Shown here in pieces: positions 61,644-64,000 of a stretch of DNA of 64,000 nucleotides (its first letter is position 1; every line of letters starts with the position of its first letter). The stretch comes from Picochlorum sp. 'celeri'. Lineage: Eukaryota > Chlorophyta > Trebouxiophyceae. Under the pieces are notes generated by a model. The model did not search any database. It was given only the letters and a program-made list of their open reading frames with translations, and was not told the origin of the DNA. The DNA lies in the NCBI GenBank assembly GCA_010909725.1, contig JAACMV010000002.1, positions 1,054,001 through 1,118,000 on the forward strand, read 5' to 3'. The position numbers and the translations under genes were made by a program.

Positions 61644-63116
61644 ATGTCTGTCGCAAGGGCAAGAGTTATTCCAACAGATTTTAAGCAAGAGCCTGGGACT
61701 GAGCTCTATGAAGGGGTGTATCTGGGGAAGCTTCTTGGGGCGGGATCGCAGGCAAAAGTGTATACTCTCGTCGACAAGGACGGAAACCCTTTGAACAAAG
61801 TTTTGAAGATTGGTCATACTGATATCGGTCATACAATGATTTTGAACAAATTTGCTGCGTCTATGATGGATTTGCAGCACGAGTGGGAGCTCGGAGTGCA
61901 CATCATGGCTGTTTTGAGGGATGAGAATGGATATCTTCCAGGATACACGAGTACCTTTGATTCATGCGTGTCCAAGCAGAGCAATGGTAAGGTTGTCTTT
62001 AGAGGGATGATTTTGGAGCAGATTAATGGGTATCCTGTGAGGAAGAGGCTGCAGGACCCATCATTCCACAACATCAAATATGTGCGGGAGATGTTGTTCC
62101 AGCTTTTGACTGCCTTGGATCGTGGACAGAGGTTACTGGGATTCACACATGCTGATATGGGCTTGGGTAATGTCATGGAACATTATCCAGAGGTGTATCC
62201 GGAAGGAACGGTGACTTCTGTGAGTGATATTCCAGGCTTTGAGGCCAGTGGCAGTGGCAGCTTGCTTCCAAAGGGACCAAAGATGGAATTCAAGATTATT
62301 GACTATGGCTTGGTTGAATTGAATGACAAGCTGGCATATACTGCTGGTGGAACGACGCCAGCCCAGACATTGGCCAAGTTGGAGGAAGGATTTGGTCACC
62401 AGGACATTGGAGAGGGCGTTGACCTGTCGTTTGGGCCTGAAGGAAGCGAGACTGAAAAATGCGATGAATGGAAATTCCACAAGCCAGAACACGCAAAATC
62501 TAGTTCTGGAGACGAGTACTATGTACTGAAACCAAAACATATGTCTTTGGGGAAGAAGGCTCACAAAAAGCTGCACAAGGACAACACCCAGGACAAGGTC
62601 ACGCTGAATGGTGCCAAGGGTCCAGTTGAGAAAATGTACAGGCGATTTTGGGCACGCAAGGGTGATGTGTTCCATTTACTGTTGGCATTAGGAACCATTT
62701 TGAATGAAAGGGTGTGGCCAAAGGAGGATGAGCGTGAGGTGAGGATGTTTGCCCATTTGGTCTTCCATGTGACTGGAGTCAAGGTGACTGCCTACTTTGC
62801 TTCGCCGGATGAGAGGGCCAGTGTGCTGGGTCGTCGTGACAAGACTGCTGAATTCAAGCCATTGCAGTCATATTCTGAAGTATCTGATGATGAAGAGGAA
62901 GATGAGGAGGAGTTCTCAGGCAAGCCTCTCTATGGCAAGAGGAAGGGACCATTTGGATGCTTCCAAAGGAGCCACATGTTCTACAGAGCCCACGCCCATC
63001 CTTTCAATTCTGGTCTTTTGGCAGGCGAAGCCTTGGTCTCTCCATTCTTTGGTGGAACAGCCCCACAGGCTGCCCCACAGGCTGACACCAATGATATTCT
63101 GGCATACAAAAAGTAA
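61644..63116 (+). CDS. Atypical protein-kinase-like protein (tandem copy 1)
   Basis: A 490-residue protein with a kinase-like N-terminal half. Glycine loop LGKLLGAGSQAKVY (about 27-40), Lys in KVLKIG (about 54), HADMGLGNVM (about 168) as the H-x-D-x4-N catalytic loop, and FKIIDYGLVE (about 213) in the place of DFG. Key Asp, Asn and Asp appear present, so activity is possible, but the order and spacing differ from common kinases and the activation segment is unusual (AYTAGGTTPAQT). The C-terminal half has a long helical part, acidic patch (EEDEEEF) and a Pro/Ala-rich end. I do not recognise a named family. A paralogue follows at 63404. Confidence 0.7.
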   Translation: MSVARARVIPTDFKQEPGTELYEGVYLGKLLGAGSQAKVYTLVDKDGNPLNKVLKIGHTDIGHTMILNKFAASMMDLQHEWELGVHIMAVLRDENGYLPGYTSTFDSCVSKQSNGKVVFRGMILEQINGYPVRKRLQDPSFHNIKYVREMLFQLLTALDRGQRLLGFTHADMGLGNVMEHYPEVYPEGTVTSVSDIPGFEASGSGSLLPKGPKMEFKIIDYGLVELNDKLAYTAGGTTPAQTLAKLEEGFGHQDIGEGVDLSFGPEGSETEKCDEWKFHKPEHAKSSSGDEYYVLKPKHMSLGKKAHKKLHKDNTQDKVTLNGAKGPVEKMYRRFWARKGDVFHLLLALGTILNERVWPKEDEREVRMFAHLVFHVTGVKVTAYFASPDERASVLGRRDKTAEFKPLQSYSEVSDDEEEDEEEFSGKPLYGKRKGPFGCFQRSHMFYRAHAHPFNSGLLAGEALVSPFFGGTAPQAAPQADTNDILAYKK

Positions 63117-63403
63117 AGCAAACACAACTAAAAACCTCGTGTTGATCGTCAATACATTGCATCCTGTCTGTCTGGTCTCTTTTTTTTGTCCTATTGTAAT
63201 CATCAGCATCACCACTGAGGACCATATATCACCCAAAGGTTCCATGGAGCAAAAGAAAAAGGACCATCTACTTGTTCCAGAAGCAACCGTTGGAAATCGC
63301 GTCATTGATGACGATGTTGCCTTTAGATTCGTCAAACTTGTTTGAACAGCGAATTTGTATGACGAGAGTTGTCTTATACTTCTGATTAAATTTATGTCAC
63401 ACA

Positions 63404-64000
63404 ATGAGTACGGATGTGACAGAGGAAACGCTGTCCAATGGACACCACCGTTCGTCTACTCCAGAAGTAGGCGACATGGATATTCACACCCAGGCATGTG
63501 CTCGAGTCATGCCTCAGCAATTTAAACCTGCACCTGGAGTAGAGGTATGTTTATTGTGACACCTAGCACACACAAAATATAGCAAGCTGAAAGGAAGTGC
63601 GGGGAGAATTCTTCCCGTCCAAGTTGTGTCGTCGCATGCGATTGACTCCCTCGGATACGTCACTCCTTATATTCCGTAATATATCGCAGGTTTTTGATGG
63701 AGTCTATTTGGGTAAAATGCTTGGGGCTGGAGTTCAAGCAAAGGTTTTCGACTTGGTGTTCAAGGACGGGAGCCAGACTGGGAAAGTGTTGAAAATCGGG
63801 CATCAGGACTTGTCGCATTCTCTTCTCCTGAATAAAATGGCAACTTCAATGATGAGTCTTCAGAAAGAATGGGAGATTGGTATGCAGTTGAAGGCTGCCC
63901 TTGAGGACAAGGATGGCAACCTGCCTGGGTTCACAAGAACATGCGATTGCATGGCCATTATGAAGGATGCCAAGTCAAAGTCTGTGACCTTCCGGGGAAT
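63404..64000 (+). CDS. Atypical protein-kinase-like protein (tandem copy 2, partial)
   Basis: Paralogue of the preceding gene, cut by the window end. Exon 1 is 63404-63544 (47 codons, hydrophilic), then a 145-nt intron (GTATGT...TCGCAG), then exon 2 from 63690 onwards. Spliced, the glycine loop YLGKMLGAGVQAKVF and KVLKIGHQDLSHSLLLNK align well with the first copy, as does the following SMMSLQKEWEIG. The catalytic loop lies beyond the window, so activity cannot be judged. Its N-terminus is longer than in copy 1 and the intron is absent from copy 1 at this place. Confidence 0.7.

Noticed and set aside
63117..63345. Extension of a frame from 62797 into the spacer between the kinase-like genes
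   Set aside because: It is the +1 shadow of the first kinase-like gene and loses protein character after the stop.

Overview
This is a eukaryotic nuclear window, most likely from a compact-genome green alga. A Picochlorum-like trebouxiophyte is my best guess, but that is inference. The evidence is a set of plastid proteins typical of the green lineage (ARC6 division protein, a CYP38/TLP40-type lumenal cyclophilin, a membrane-tethered plastid rubredoxin, a PHT4-type anion transporter) next to standard eukaryotic nuclear genes (PP2A catalytic subunit, TFIIH p44, Elongator Elp4, Ssu72, exosome Rrp42, kinesin). GC content looks mid-range. Introns are short, mostly 53-110 nt. Many genes have one and almost none more than two. 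I rebuilt the exon structures by matching GT...AG sites to reading-frame phase and family motifs.

Layout. Positions 75-6500 hold PP2Ac, three small probably mitochondrial membrane proteins (HIG1, an ENOD93-like protein, B12D/MLRQ-like), a C2CD3-like C2 protein and an organellar release factor 2. Positions 6573-7955 encode CYP38. Positions 8414-12164 are a tandem family of secreted proteins built from 53-residue six-cysteine modules, partly duplicated together with their 5' leaders. Positions 12649-21912 hold rubredoxin, a WDR55-like protein, a small unknown, an M1 aminopeptidase, a divergent kinesin and an atypical SDR. Positions 22067-28970 hold a large helical-repeat protein (possibly AP-5 beta), a polynucleotide 3'-phosphatase fused to a Pol-beta-like HhH region, a DUF4864 protein and riboflavin synthase. 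Positions 29217-36245 hold a probable GPI-anchored protein, TMEM18, SPCS1 and two membrane-anchored LCM-fold methyltransferases around a kelch-type membrane protein.

Positions 36289-48100 hold a membrane-anchored methionine-synthase-reductase-like diflavin enzyme, a UFD1/UBX-like protein, PHT4, Rrp42, an RluD-like pseudouridine synthase, an unknown charged protein and ARC6. Positions 48265-64000 hold Ssu72, a cysteine-rich type I membrane protein, TFIIH p44, Elp4, a carotenoid cleavage dioxygenase, cobalamin adenosyltransferase, an RRM/OCRE splicing factor, a PLAC8-like protein, an unknown single-pass membrane protein, a lipid phosphatase and two tandem kinase-like genes, the last cut by the window edge.

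Genes mostly alternate strand, with very tight tail-to-tail spacing (down to 5 nt, and one 12-nt coding overlap) and short divergent promoters, several with perfect inverted repeats. There is no operon logic. Functional themes are organelle biogenesis, cobalamin use (reductase plus adenosyltransferase), RNA polymerase II machinery and lineage-specific secreted or signalling families. I saw no tRNA, rRNA, CRISPR array, transposase or viral gene.
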